A stretch of DNA of 64,000 nt from CADEED01 sp020442965 (GTDB lineage Bacteria; Pseudomonadota; Gammaproteobacteria; Steroidobacterales; Steroidobacteraceae), in NCBI GenBank assembly GCA_041395525.1, contig JAWLAH010000004.1:124001-188000 (forward strand), written 5' to 3'. Positions 17,505-26,127 of this stretch are shown here, piece by piece. The notes beneath the pieces are model-generated. The model did no database searches. It had not been told where the DNA came from and saw only the letters and a program-made list of their open reading frames with translations. The position numbers were made by a program, and so were the translations under genes. Each line of letters begins with the position of its first letter. The stretch's first letter is position 1.

Positions 17505-18740
17505 CTACTGCCCGGCCGCAAGGCGCAACAACTGACCGGTGATCCAAGCGCAGTAGGTGCCCAACGCATAGCCAAGCACCGCGAGCAACACCCCAACTGG
17601 CGCGAGCGACGGATGAAACGCCGCGGCGACCACTGGCGCGCTCGCGGCTCCGCCGATATTCGCCTGGCTCGCGACCGCCAGATAGAACGTGGGTGCCCGA
17701 ATGAGGCGCGTTACGCCGATGAGTAGCAGCGCATGGATTGCGATCCAAGTCAGGCCGACACCGAATAGCGAGGGACTGCTGGAAATGGCTCGCAGGTTCA
17801 TGTGCATGCCGATCGCCGCAACCAACACGTACAACATTGCCGAACCGATCTTGGACGCGCCAGCCCCTTCGAGATCTCGGACCCGCGTTGCAGACAGTAA
17901 CAAGCCGAACGTGGTTGCCAGCACCACGATCCAGAAGAATTCGCTGGCGAGTGACAATCTCTCGGCCCACGCATACGCTGCGAACGCGTTCGCCAGCGGC
18001 GTCGCGAGTGCATGAGCGAGCCCCGTCGCTCCGAATCCTATGGCGACGATGAACATGAGATCGGGCAACTGCGGGATCCGTGCGCGCTCAGCTTCGAGTT
18101 GCTCGACCTGTTTGCGCAGTGCTGTCAGCGCCGTGACGTCTGCCCCCCGCCGCTGGTCGAGGCGCTGCTGATTGGCCGCCATCCAGAGCAGCACCGCCAT
18201 CCAGACGTTGGCCACGATGACGTCGACGGCCACCATCGTTCCAAAGAGATTGCTCTCGATCGCGAAAACCTCTTTCATCGCGGCCTGGTTGGCGCCACCG
18301 CCGATCCAGCTTCCGGCGACCGCCGTCAGGCCGCGCCAGGTATCGCCGGCGACCGTTTCAGGCGCGAGCCACTGCCATAACAACAACGCGAGCGGCGCTC
18401 CGATCATCACCCCGAAGGTCGCGGTCCCAAACAAGATCAGCAACTTGGGACCCAGACGAACGATGCTTCGCAGATCGATCGCCAGCGTCAGCAACACGAG
18501 GGTCGCCGGCAACAGGTAGCGAGATGCGACAAAATAGAGCCTTGAAGACTGACCATCGATTATGCCGAGCGTGTTGTAGATCGCGGGAATCAGGTAGCAC
18601 AACAACAGGGCGGGTACGTACTTGTAAAACGCGCGCCAGACAGGTGCCTGAGATCTAGTGCTCGCAAAAATCGCGCCAAGCGTCGCGGCCAGCAGACCGA
18701 GGACGACTGCGTCGTTAGTGATCAGCGCTGACTCAGCCAA
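17505..18740 (-). CDS. DUF819-family integral membrane protein
   Basis: 411 residues with about ten hydrophobic segments and the blocks WIGGGANQAAMKE (near 145) and ASQANIGGAASAPVVAAAF (near 365), two similar half-repeats typical of this YjcL-like family of putative transporters. A hydrophilic loop near residues 195-225 looks coiled-coil. Function is unknown. Its start overlaps the end of the upstream aldo/keto reductase by 8 bases, so the two are probably one operon. Confidence 0.85.
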   Translation of the reverse strand: MAESALITNDAVVLGLLAATLGAIFASTRSQAPVWRAFYKYVPALLLCYLIPAIYNTLGIIDGQSSRLYFVASRYLLPATLVLLTLAIDLRSIVRLGPKLLILFGTATFGVMIGAPLALLLWQWLAPETVAGDTWRGLTAVAGSWIGGGANQAAMKEVFAIESNLFGTMVAVDVIVANVWMAVLLWMAANQQRLDQRRGADVTALTALRKQVEQLEAERARIPQLPDLMFIVAIGFGATGLAHALATPLANAFAAYAWAERLSLASEFFWIVVLATTFGLLLSATRVRDLEGAGASKIGSAMLYVLVAAIGMHMNLRAISSSPSLFGVGLTWIAIHALLLIGVTRLIRAPTFYLAVASQANIGGAASAPVVAAAFHPSLAPVGVLLAVLGYALGTYCAWITGQLLRLAAGQ

Positions 18741-19707
18741 TCTGGCGCATCTCGTCAGCGCTCAGCCCCAAAGCCGCCGCACGAACGTTTTCTTCGAGAT
18801 GCCGCAGTTTGCCGGTGCCAGGAATTGGCAACATGACCGGCGATTTGGCCAGCAACCATGACAGACTCGCTTGCGCCATCGAGATACCGCGGGCCACCGA
18901 GATCTTCTGCAGGGCCGCAAGACGCGGATCGAGTTCATCGGCAGACTGGGCACGCTGCGCGAGCGGCCCCCAAGGTATGAACGCGATGCCGTCCCTTGCG
19001 CAGACCTGCAGTACGTCTTCCGATCCACGATCGGCGACATTGTAGCGATTCTGCACCGACACCACTGCAACAATCCCGCGCGCCTCGGCTAACTGCTCGA
19101 CGCTCACGTTCGACACACCGATGTGGTTGATCTTGCCCTCACGCTGCAAGCGCGCCAATTCACCCACCGAATCGGCATACGGCACCTTGGAATCGACAGC
19201 GTGCAGTTGATACAGATCGTGGCGTTGAACTTTGAGCCGCCGCAAGCTAGCCTCACACGCGGCGCGCAAATGCTCCGGTCGGCAGTCCGCAGTCCAGCGA
19301 TTGGGCCCCTGACGGGTCATGCCGCCCTTGGTCGCGACGACGAAGCCACGAGGATAGGGGTACATCGCCTGCTGAATCAGCTCCTCGCTGACATTCGGCC
19401 CGTAGGAGTCGGCGGTATCGAAAAAGTTGACACCCAGCGCGTGCGCCCGCCGCAGGACGTTCCGTGCAGCGTCGAGATCGGGTGGCGGACCCCAGATGCC
19501 ATCGCCCGTGATGCGCATGGCGCCAAAACCCATGCGGCTAACTTCCAGATCGCCCCCCAGCACCAAGGTGCCGGCGGCGGCTCCTGGCGATTTCCGGTCC
19601 ACCACTCGTTCAACGTTCGTTACGCTGGCCATGCTCACACCTCCCGCGACACCGGTCGCACCGAGTAAACTGAGAAAAGTACGTCGTTCAATATTTGCGC
19701 GTGACAT
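18733..19707 (-). CDS. Tat-exported aldo/keto reductase
   Basis: The chosen ATG at 19707 starts the protein with ERRTFLSLLGATGVAGG, a twin-arginine signal; the open frame continues upstream to 20178 but that part is low-complexity and unlikely to be coding. The 324-residue product has the aldo/keto reductase catalytic set: FFDTADSYGPN (Asp and Tyr), VVATKGG (Lys) and DLYQLHAVD (His), with IPIPGTGKLRHLEEN at the cofactor end. It probably acts in the periplasm. A second Tat-type reductase lies at 22132-23112. Confidence 0.9.
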   Translation of the reverse strand: MSRANIERRTFLSLLGATGVAGGVSMASVTNVERVVDRKSPGAAAGTLVLGGDLEVSRMGFGAMRITGDGIWGPPPDLDAARNVLRRAHALGVNFFDTADSYGPNVSEELIQQAMYPYPRGFVVATKGGMTRQGPNRWTADCRPEHLRAACEASLRRLKVQRHDLYQLHAVDSKVPYADSVGELARLQREGKINHIGVSNVSVEQLAEARGIVAVVSVQNRYNVADRGSEDVLQVCARDGIAFIPWGPLAQRAQSADELDPRLAALQKISVARGISMAQASLSWLLAKSPVMLPIPGTGKLRHLEENVRAAALGLSADEMRQIG

Positions 19708-19817
19708 GGGACGGATGTTCCCTGTAATTTGCGAGCGACATGATCGATTACAACATGTATCGGGTGTCGGCGGTACACTCGTCGGTAGCCCACTGACCGG
19801 CCTGGAGAATCCCACCG

Positions 19818-20382
19818 ATGCAACCACAGCCACTGCTAACACCGTTGCCGCGCGACGCACTGTCGGCGGCGATGCAGCAATCGTTCGACCGAGCCGTGGC
19901 TGAACGTGGCGATGCGACGTTCGTGGCCGTGGCCGGTCACGCACCCGAACTATTCGATTGGTACGCGGACTTCTACCAAAAAGTATTCTACGGCGGCCGC
20001 CTGCCGGTGCGATACAAGGAGATCGCACGGCTGCGGCTCGACCGCGCACGGCTGTGCGTTCTGCAACAAAGGCAATCGACTGGATGCGGAACGCGCAGGT
20101 CTTACACTTGCGCATATCGAGGCGATCGAGCGGCCACTCGACCCCATCTGGACGGCGGCCGAGCGCGCGTTGCTGCAACTCGCCGGCCAGATGCTACTGA
20201 CCAATCCTACCGGCTTTCTCTCGCCGGAGCTCTACGCGGATCTTCGGCCACACTTCGACGACGCACAGTTGTTCGAACTCGGTATGACGCTGGCCGTTCT
20301 GGCAGGCATGGCCAAGTTCTTGTTCGTTTACGATCTCGTTGAGAAGGAGCCGTACTGTCAGATCGGCAAGCCCGTCGGCTGA
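19818..20382 (+). pseudogene. carboxymuconolactone decarboxylase (AhpD-like) family gene, frameshifted
   Basis: The protein begins normally at ATG 19818 (GGAG upstream) and reads through RYKEIARLRLDRA, then continues in another frame as HGCAFCNKGNRLDAERAGLT to the stop at 20382. The join lies in the GC-alternating run at about 20042-20047 and is explained by loss of two bases or gain of one. The C-X2-C of the CMD/AhpD redox site (CAFC) lies just after the shift. The whole would be about 188 residues. It may be a recent pseudogene or a sequencing error; both halves still look under coding constraint. Confidence 0.75.
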
Positions 20383-20481
20383 GGTCGGCGCGCTGGTCGC
20401 CAGTGCGCGGCTATCGTCGACCGCCAGTACCCAGCAGATTGCAGGAGTAGTCACACCACTAGCGCAAGAAGGGGAATGACA

Positions 20482-20892
20482 ATGGACAGCTCGCAAGTGA
20501 TGATGAACATCAACTGGCTCGCGGTGCTCGTCGCAGCGGCCTCAGGCTTTGTTGTGGGCGGCCTTTGGTACGGCCCATTATTTGGCAAAGCCTGGATGGC
20601 GGCCTGCGGCATGACAGATGCGAAGCTGCGCAGCGGCAATCCAGCCAGGACGTATACAGCCGCTTTTGTGCTGAGTCTGGTCGCGGCCGCCAGTCTCGCG
20701 ATGTTCATCGGTGGTGGCGATATCAAGTTCGGCGCCTTTGCCGGGTTCATGACCGGTCTGACGTTCGTCTCGGTGGCGCTCGGTATTACCTATCTGTTCG
20801 AGCAGCGCTCGATCAAGCTTTGGCTGATCAATTCCGGTTACCAGGTCATTTTCTTCACCCTCATGGGGGCGATACTTGGCGCCTGGCACTGA
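20482..20892 (+). CDS. DUF1761-family small membrane protein
   Basis: 136 residues with four hydrophobic helices and the family's N-terminal pattern INWLAVLVAA...GGLWYGPLFGKAW. AAGGGG at 20469-20474 sets the start at ATG 20482 (7-base spacing) rather than the ATG at 20476. Function unknown. It stands alone between the broken CMD gene and a lipoprotein. Confidence 0.85.
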   Translation: MDSSQVMMNINWLAVLVAAASGFVVGGLWYGPLFGKAWMAACGMTDAKLRSGNPARTYTAAFVLSLVAAASLAMFIGGGDIKFGAFAGFMTGLTFVSVALGITYLFEQRSIKLWLINSGYQVIFFTLMGAILGAWH

Positions 20893-21020
20893 CGCGCTCG
20901 CGCATCGTTGCCCATAAGAACGATCATTGGCGCAGGCTCGCGCCGCCCGTCGGTGCGGTTTGCATTGGCTGCTCAAGTGCGTCAGGTTATCGGATCGTCG
21001 CAGCTACACGTTCAGAGACG

Positions 21021-22121
21021 ATGCCAAAATCCTCCAACCTGCCTGCAGCCTTCCTCTACACGCTCACGATCACCCTGAGCGGCGCGCTGGGTTCGTGTGG
21101 CGGGGGCGGGTCTGGCGCTGGATCGGGCGCGAGCGCACCACCGCCCACGGCGACACCCGCTCCTACCGTTTCGATATCGGCGAGTCCGACGAGCGTTGCG
21201 AGCGGTGGCAGTTCGAACCTCAGCTGGTCCTCGACCGAGGCCACCAGCTGCGCCGCCAGTGGCGCCTGGAGCGGCAACCGCGCAACGGCTGGCACCGTCA
21301 GCACTGGCCCGCTGACGAACGCTAACAACACCTTCACACTCACCTGCACGGGTCCGGGCGGTTCGACCAGTCAAGCCACCTCAGTAGCTGTTGCCGGGAG
21401 CAGCGGCCCGATCACTGGCCTCGATTTCCCCGGCAGCGCGGCGACGAACGAGACCGTGCGCTTTCGGTTCACCAACCCGCTCCCCATCTACCCGGCCACC
21501 TATATCTGGCGCGTCAAGCCCCGACGTCAGAACGGCTACTACACGGCGTTCTTCTGGGGTAACGATGGCGCGTTCGGCTGGGACAATGGCGACTCAAACA
21601 CGTATTACGGGGCCCATCCCTATCCTCAACCCCCACCCAACGGCTCCGCCCACAAATGGGAAATCTCGGTTGGCGCCAACGACTTCCTCAGTTCCGAATT
21701 CGTGGTGTACGACGTCTGGTACACGCAGGTATTGCGAGTTTGGTCGGATGGCGCCGGCAAGAACCATGAATTCTACTGGGATTGGCCCAACACGAATCGC
21801 GTCATCCGGCGTACCGAGAGCAGCAGCTACGGCAATGTCATGCCGCCCAAACCCGCGCTTACTTTCGGCGATGCGCCATGGGCGCCATCGAGCGAGATCA
21901 TGAATGGCGTAATGCGTGGAATTCAGATTTATTCCTCATTACTAACGACTACCGTAATTCAGGCCGAAATCGACAATCCCGGGACCACGACCGCCGGAGC
22001 GACTAACATCTGGTACCTGAACCTCAATCCCACACCAACCGATATCAGCGACCAGTCCGGCGCCGGCCACAATCCCGAATGGGTCGGTTCAGAACGACCT
22101 GCGCTCTGGACTGGGCCTTAG
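21021..22121 (+). CDS. lipoprotein with Ig-like and lectin-like domains
   Basis: ATG 21021 gives a signal peptide with a lipobox at LGSC followed by a Gly/Ser/Pro-rich linker. Residues about 50-125 form a repeat-type Ig-like domain (PTVSISASPTSVASGGSSNL) with a cysteine pair in SCAASGAW and LTCTGPGG. Residues about 130-366 look like a concanavalin-type beta-sandwich, rich in Trp and Tyr (YIWRVKP, AFFWGNDGAFGWDNGDSNTY). It may bind carbohydrate at the cell surface. The open frame runs upstream to 20565, but that part lacks coding character. No close function recognised. Confidence 0.75.
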   Translation: MPKSSNLPAAFLYTLTITLSGALGSCGGGGSGAGSGASAPPPTATPAPTVSISASPTSVASGGSSNLSWSSTEATSCAASGAWSGNRATAGTVSTGPLTNANNTFTLTCTGPGGSTSQATSVAVAGSSGPITGLDFPGSAATNETVRFRFTNPLPIYPATYIWRVKPRRQNGYYTAFFWGNDGAFGWDNGDSNTYYGAHPYPQPPPNGSAHKWEISVGANDFLSSEFVVYDVWYTQVLRVWSDGAGKNHEFYWDWPNTNRVIRRTESSSYGNVMPPKPALTFGDAPWAPSSEIMNGVMRGIQIYSSLLTTTVIQAEIDNPGTTTAGATNIWYLNLNPTPTDISDQSGAGHNPEWVGSERPALWTGP

Positions 22122-22143
22122 GGCAGCGCGGTCAAGCGCTGCC
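22122..22143. terminator. palindromic hairpin between convergent genes
   Basis: A perfect 8-bp stem, GGCAGCGC/GCGCTGCC, with a 6-base loop sits right at the end of the 21021-22121 gene. It contains the stop codon of the opposite-strand reductase in its loop. It could serve as a bidirectional terminator, but there is no T run on either side. Confidence 0.4.
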
Positions 22144-23112
22144 GGACAATTCATCCCAGTAGTTCTCCATGCGCGTGCGCTGTTGCGCATCGGGCAGTCG
22201 CCCGCGCGCGGCGCCCAGGTTGTCGTTGAGGTTTGCCAGCTTGGTCATGCCAGGAATGGCACAGGTTACGGCCGGGTGCGATATCACGTACTTCAGGAAG
22301 AACTGTGCCCAGCTGGCGATATCAAACTCAGCCGCCCAGTCCGGCAGGCGCTTGTCCCGAACGCGCGCGAACAGGTTGCCGTCGCGCCGACCGCCGAAGG
22401 GAAGATTGATCAATACAGCCGTCTTGCGATCGATCGCGAGCGGCAGAATCTCGGCTGCCGCACTGCGATTTGCGATTGAGTAATCGACCTGAATGAAATC
22501 GAGTGGCGTCGACCGCATCAAGCCCAACATTTCCGGATACTGCCGATCGCTCGACGTCGTGATTCCCACGTAGCGAATGCGCTGGTCGCGCTGCCATTCG
22601 CGCAACACCGGCAGCATCACGCTGGCTCCGACCATGTTGTGTACCATGACGAGATCGAGCACCTTCGTACGCAGGCGACGCATCGATTCCGCCAGCATCG
22701 CGACGCCCTCGGCACGCCCGCCTGCTCTGGCGGTGACCTTGGTGGCGATGAAAGCCTGATCGCGATTGCCGATCTCGCTCAAAAGTTCGCCGATGACCGA
22801 CTCCGACTCACGGTAAGCCGGCGCTGTATCGATCACGCGACATCCGGCGGTTGTTAGTCCGTGCAATACGGCCTTGCGCGCCGCACGTTCTTCGGCAGAC
22901 GTCGGGCTGTAATTGTTGGTGCCCACGCCGAGCACTGGCAAGCGTTCGCCGCTGACAGGGATCGCTCGTTCAATCAGACCAGCGCGTGCGGATTCGCCCG
23001 GCGACTGACGGCGCTGGGCGTCCATGGCGGCCCGCACGACGAGCGGAACGCCTCCCGCGAGCATGACGCCCCCGGCGATCAATGAACGCTGGATAACTGC
23101 TCGCCGTTGCAT
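22132..23112 (-). CDS. Tat-exported aldo/keto reductase, second copy type
   Basis: ATG 23112 is preferred because TGAGGA lies six bases upstream; an ATG at 23118 would abut the SD. The N-terminus QRRAVIQRSLIAGGVMLAGG is a twin-arginine-like signal. Catalytic residues are visible in RVIDTAPAYRESE (Asp, Tyr), FIATKVTA (Lys) and DLVMVHNM (His). 326 residues. It is only distantly similar to the reductase at 18733-19707. Substrate unknown; periplasmic location inferred from the signal. Confidence 0.88.
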   Translation of the reverse strand: MQRRAVIQRSLIAGGVMLAGGVPLVVRAAMDAQRRQSPGESARAGLIERAIPVSGERLPVLGVGTNNYSPTSAEERAARKAVLHGLTTAGCRVIDTAPAYRESESVIGELLSEIGNRDQAFIATKVTARAGGRAEGVAMLAESMRRLRTKVLDLVMVHNMVGASVMLPVLREWQRDQRIRYVGITTSSDRQYPEMLGLMRSTPLDFIQVDYSIANRSAAAEILPLAIDRKTAVLINLPFGGRRDGNLFARVRDKRLPDWAAEFDIASWAQFFLKYVISHPAVTCAIPGMTKLANLNDNLGAARGRLPDAQQRTRMENYWDELSGSA

Positions 23113-23170
23113 GGCCATTCCTCAGTATCTCAGACCAGTCTCTGAGCATACAGATTCAGGGGGCCTCGAG

Positions 23171-24958
23171 TCACGGCAAGGTGGGCTTGCTTGTCCACGC
23201 GGCCGGTGCGGCGGCGAGGCGCTCAGTCGCGTGGGAATAGCCAGCCTCGATTGCCGTGCGATATGCCTTCCAGTTGAGCAGATCGATCTGCTCGAGCGAT
23301 GGCTGTAGCAAGAGGTCGGTTTGTTCGCGCTGCGCGGCCGAGGCCGTTGCGCTATTGACCATGCCCGAGCGCCAGAGAACCTGAAAAATATTCGGGCGAC
23401 GGCGCCGTTTGGCGAAGAAATTCAGCAGCTTCCAGAACGGCGGGGCATCCACGTCATCGACATCGGTTGAAAACGCGCGGTCTGCCGCAACGTCGACTCC
23501 GATCACGGGTCCCCGACCCATCTCGCGCATGACATCGACCGGCAAATTGTTGATTGTCGCACCGTCAACATAGATTTCACCGCCGCTCATCACCGGTGGC
23601 AGGACACCGGGAATGGCGACCGAGGCGCGTAACCAGCGCCACAACTCACCGGTGCGATGCACTCCGACCGCACCGGTAGTCAGGTTCGACGACACGCAAT
23701 AGAACGGTATCGGAAGATCTTCGATTGCAATGTCGCCAAATTCGTTGCGCAGTCGTTGCGTCACTCGTCTACCAGATACCAGCGAAACGATCGGTAGTGT
23801 GTAGTCGGCCAGCGGATTGCTGTCGACGAACGTGCGGCGAAACACGTCGATGAGTTGTTCGTCATCCCAGCCGTGGGCTATCGCGGCACCCATGATGGCA
23901 CCGATACTGGTTCCGCCGACGAGATCGATTGGGATTCCTCGCTCGCGCAGTGCCCGTACGACTCCGAGATGCGCAAAGCCACGCGCGCCGCCGCCAGATA
24001 GCACCAGTCCAACGGCGTTTCCTGTGAGCAGGCGCGCGATGCGCTCCACATCAGCCGTGCCGAGAACGTGATGGTGCGGGATATCGGGCAAGACCGGCAT
24101 CCAGCGCGCCGCGGCACCACGTTGCACCTGACGATCGTGCAACAACACCAGCTCGGCACGTTGCCCCGGTAGTCCTGCGCCGGTTCGATCGACCAGCGCG
24201 GACCATGGGGCTGCGTCCGCGCTGCTGTTAGCGAGCAGCAACAATGTATCGGCCTGACGGATGCAGAGCTTGCTCCAACTAGTCGGTTCGTGGTCGGCGA
24301 CATAGACGACAAAGTCGTTAGCCGCCTCGATCTTGTTGAACCAGTGGCTCGTATGATCGGCCCCGCGCACACTCCAGACGAGCTCGGCGTGGCCGAATGG
24401 CCGCAACGCAGCGACCAAGGCCGTGGCGAATACCGTGACATCGACGTCGAGATGCTGCGGAACAAGTGTAAACGTACGTGGCTGCGGGCGCCGCCCGCGC
24501 CTGCCGGGCTCGGTTGCCGACTCGAGCCGCGCGACCGTCAACCGCGCGATACTCATCATCGCTTGTGGATGCTGGAAGAAAACGGTCTCAAAGGCTTCGC
24601 GCGAGAGCCGCACAAGTTCGCTGTCTCGCAATGCGACCACCGACACCGAGCGTACGTGCCCTGAGATCAGGCCCATTTCCCCGACTGTCTCGCCGGGGCC
24701 GACGCGACCGAGCAGCTTGCGGCGATCGGTAGTCGAGGCGACCGTGCCGAGCGCGCCGGACAGCAACACGTACATCGCGTCGGAAGGTTCGCCGACCTCG
24801 AACAAGGTGGCGCCGCCGGGCAGCGACATCAGTACACACTCGGTGGCAATGGCGACGATCGTCTCGGGTGCGATCGCATCGAATATCGGCAGGCGTGCGA
24901 GGACGAGCCGCAAATCACTGCGGGTTCTCAGCGTATCCTCTGGGAGGTCGTGTTCCAT
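23171..24958 (-). CDS. cyclic-nucleotide-binding patatin-like phospholipase (NTE/RssA type)
   Basis: 595 residues. Residues about 20-145 are a cNMP-binding domain (GGATLFEVGEPSDAMYVLLSG, GETVGEMGLISG). A middle region of about 150 residues resembles that of NTE-like proteins. Residues about 315-500 are a patatin domain with the oxyanion loop LSGGGARGFAHLG, nucleophile GTSIG and catalytic Asp in YVDGATINN. It likely hydrolyses phospholipids or lysophospholipids at the inner membrane. Conserved cNMP arginine contacts are not obvious, so ligand binding is uncertain. Confidence 0.9.
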   Translation of the reverse strand: MEHDLPEDTLRTRSDLRLVLARLPIFDAIAPETIVAIATECVLMSLPGGATLFEVGEPSDAMYVLLSGALGTVASTTDRRKLLGRVGPGETVGEMGLISGHVRSVSVVALRDSELVRLSREAFETVFFQHPQAMMSIARLTVARLESATEPGRRGRRPQPRTFTLVPQHLDVDVTVFATALVAALRPFGHAELVWSVRGADHTSHWFNKIEAANDFVVYVADHEPTSWSKLCIRQADTLLLLANSSADAAPWSALVDRTGAGLPGQRAELVLLHDRQVQRGAAARWMPVLPDIPHHHVLGTADVERIARLLTGNAVGLVLSGGGARGFAHLGVVRALRERGIPIDLVGGTSIGAIMGAAIAHGWDDEQLIDVFRRTFVDSNPLADYTLPIVSLVSGRRVTQRLRNEFGDIAIEDLPIPFYCVSSNLTTGAVGVHRTGELWRWLRASVAIPGVLPPVMSGGEIYVDGATINNLPVDVMREMGRGPVIGVDVAADRAFSTDVDDVDAPPFWKLLNFFAKRRRRPNIFQVLWRSGMVNSATASAAQREQTDLLLQPSLEQIDLLNWKAYRTAIEAGYSHATERLAAAPAAWTSKPTLP

Positions 24959-25047
24959 CGCGCGAAGCCTTGGCTAACCGTATAAGTTATGCCCCAATGC
25001 GCCAATATGTCGAGCGCGTCTGGACGGCTTCTGGGACATTCGTCACG

Positions 25048-26127
25048 CTATTGGCTCACGTACACCCATGGCGCATCTGCCACCGATAGCGCAGCCCGCT
25101 CGATTACATCGCCGATCTCGACAAACCCTGCCGCCGTCAGCTCCTCGACATCGGTTCGAGCCACTGCTGCTAACAATCCGCCCGATGTCTGCGGGTCGTT
25201 GAGTAGCGCTTGTATCGCTGGCGTGCAGCCCAACCCCCACTTGACGCTGGTCGGCCGCTGCGACTCGCCGTAATTGCGATGCTGCGACGTGCGCACACCG
25301 CGCTCCGCCGCTGTCAATGCGCCGTCCAGCAACGGCACATCCTGCCATCGAACACGCAGTGCGATATCGGACTGGGTTGCCATTTCGATAGCGTGTCCAA
25401 CGAGACCATAGCCACTGACATCGGTCACCGCACTCGGCTTGCCTTGTACGCCGCGCAGACCATCGGCCGCCCGACGATTGGTCGCGCGCATGGCATTCAC
25501 CGCCGTCTGGTCGTTGCGCGGATCCCGGGCCGAGAGCAACACGCCGGTGCCGAGCGGCTTGGACAATACGAGCACATCGCCTGCGCGCGCACCGCACTTG
25601 CGCCAGATGCGGTCCGGATGCACGAAGCCGATCACGCAGAGCCCGAAGATGGGCTCGGCGCAGCGAATGGTGTGGCCGCCGACGATGATACCGCCACAGG
25701 CGCGAACCGTTTCGGCCGCGCCGCGCATCACCGCACTAACAACAGTATCAGGCACGTCGGCGGGGAAGCCGGCAATCGCCAGGGCGAAGGCCACTGTACC
25801 GCCCATCGCATAAACATCGCTCACGGCATTGGCCGCTGCCACGCGGCCGTAGTCGTCTGGATCGTCGACGATCGGCGGAAAGTAATCGACCGTCGCGACC
25901 AACGCGCGTTCTGCATCCAAGGCATAGACGGCGGCATCGTCCGACGGCGCGAGCCCCACCAGCAAGGCCGGATCGAGTCCGGCGGCCGGTGCTACTAATT
26001 TGGCCAGGGCAGCGACCAGTTCGGGCGGCGCCTTGGCGGCACAGCCGCCGCATCCCGCAAGAGCGCGCAAACTGAACGCCGCAGCACGGCCATCAGTGCC
26101 TGCGTCGGTAGCGGTCTCGTCAACCAC
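25048..26127 (-). CDS. selD: selenide, water dikinase SelD
   Basis: SelD makes selenophosphate from selenide and ATP. The 359-residue protein has the N-terminal AGCGGCAAKAPP motif with the active-site cysteine and lysine, then SDDAAVY, VDYFPPIVDDP, ANAVSDVYAMGG and the GGHTI block. I chose GTG 26127, which overlaps the end of the upstream acyl-CoA dehydrogenase by 8 bases; the open frame runs to 26331, but that part is antisense to coding DNA. No selA, selB or mnmH lies in the window, so whether the product feeds selenocysteine or selenouridine cannot be told. Confidence 0.92.
   Translation of the reverse strand: MVDETATDAGTDGRAAAFSLRALAGCGGCAAKAPPELVAALAKLVAPAAGLDPALLVGLAPSDDAAVYALDAERALVATVDYFPPIVDDPDDYGRVAAANAVSDVYAMGGTVAFALAIAGFPADVPDTVVSAVMRGAAETVRACGGIIVGGHTIRCAEPIFGLCVIGFVHPDRIWRKCGARAGDVLVLSKPLGTGVLLSARDPRNDQTAVNAMRATNRRAADGLRGVQGKPSAVTDVSGYGLVGHAIEMATQSDIALRVRWQDVPLLDGALTAAERGVRTSQHRNYGESQRPTSVKWGLGCTPAIQALLNDPQTSGGLLAAVARTDVEELTAAGFVEIGDVIERAALSVADAPWVYVSQ

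Noticed and set aside
19708..20178. N-terminal extension of the Tat aldo/keto reductase to 481 residues
   Set aside because: The extra part is low-complexity, antisense to the CMD-like gene, and would hide the twin-arginine signal that begins at ATG 19707.
20565..21020. Upstream extension of the Ig/lectin lipoprotein
   Set aside because: It overlaps the DUF1761 gene out of frame and would bury the signal peptide and lipobox that start at 21021.
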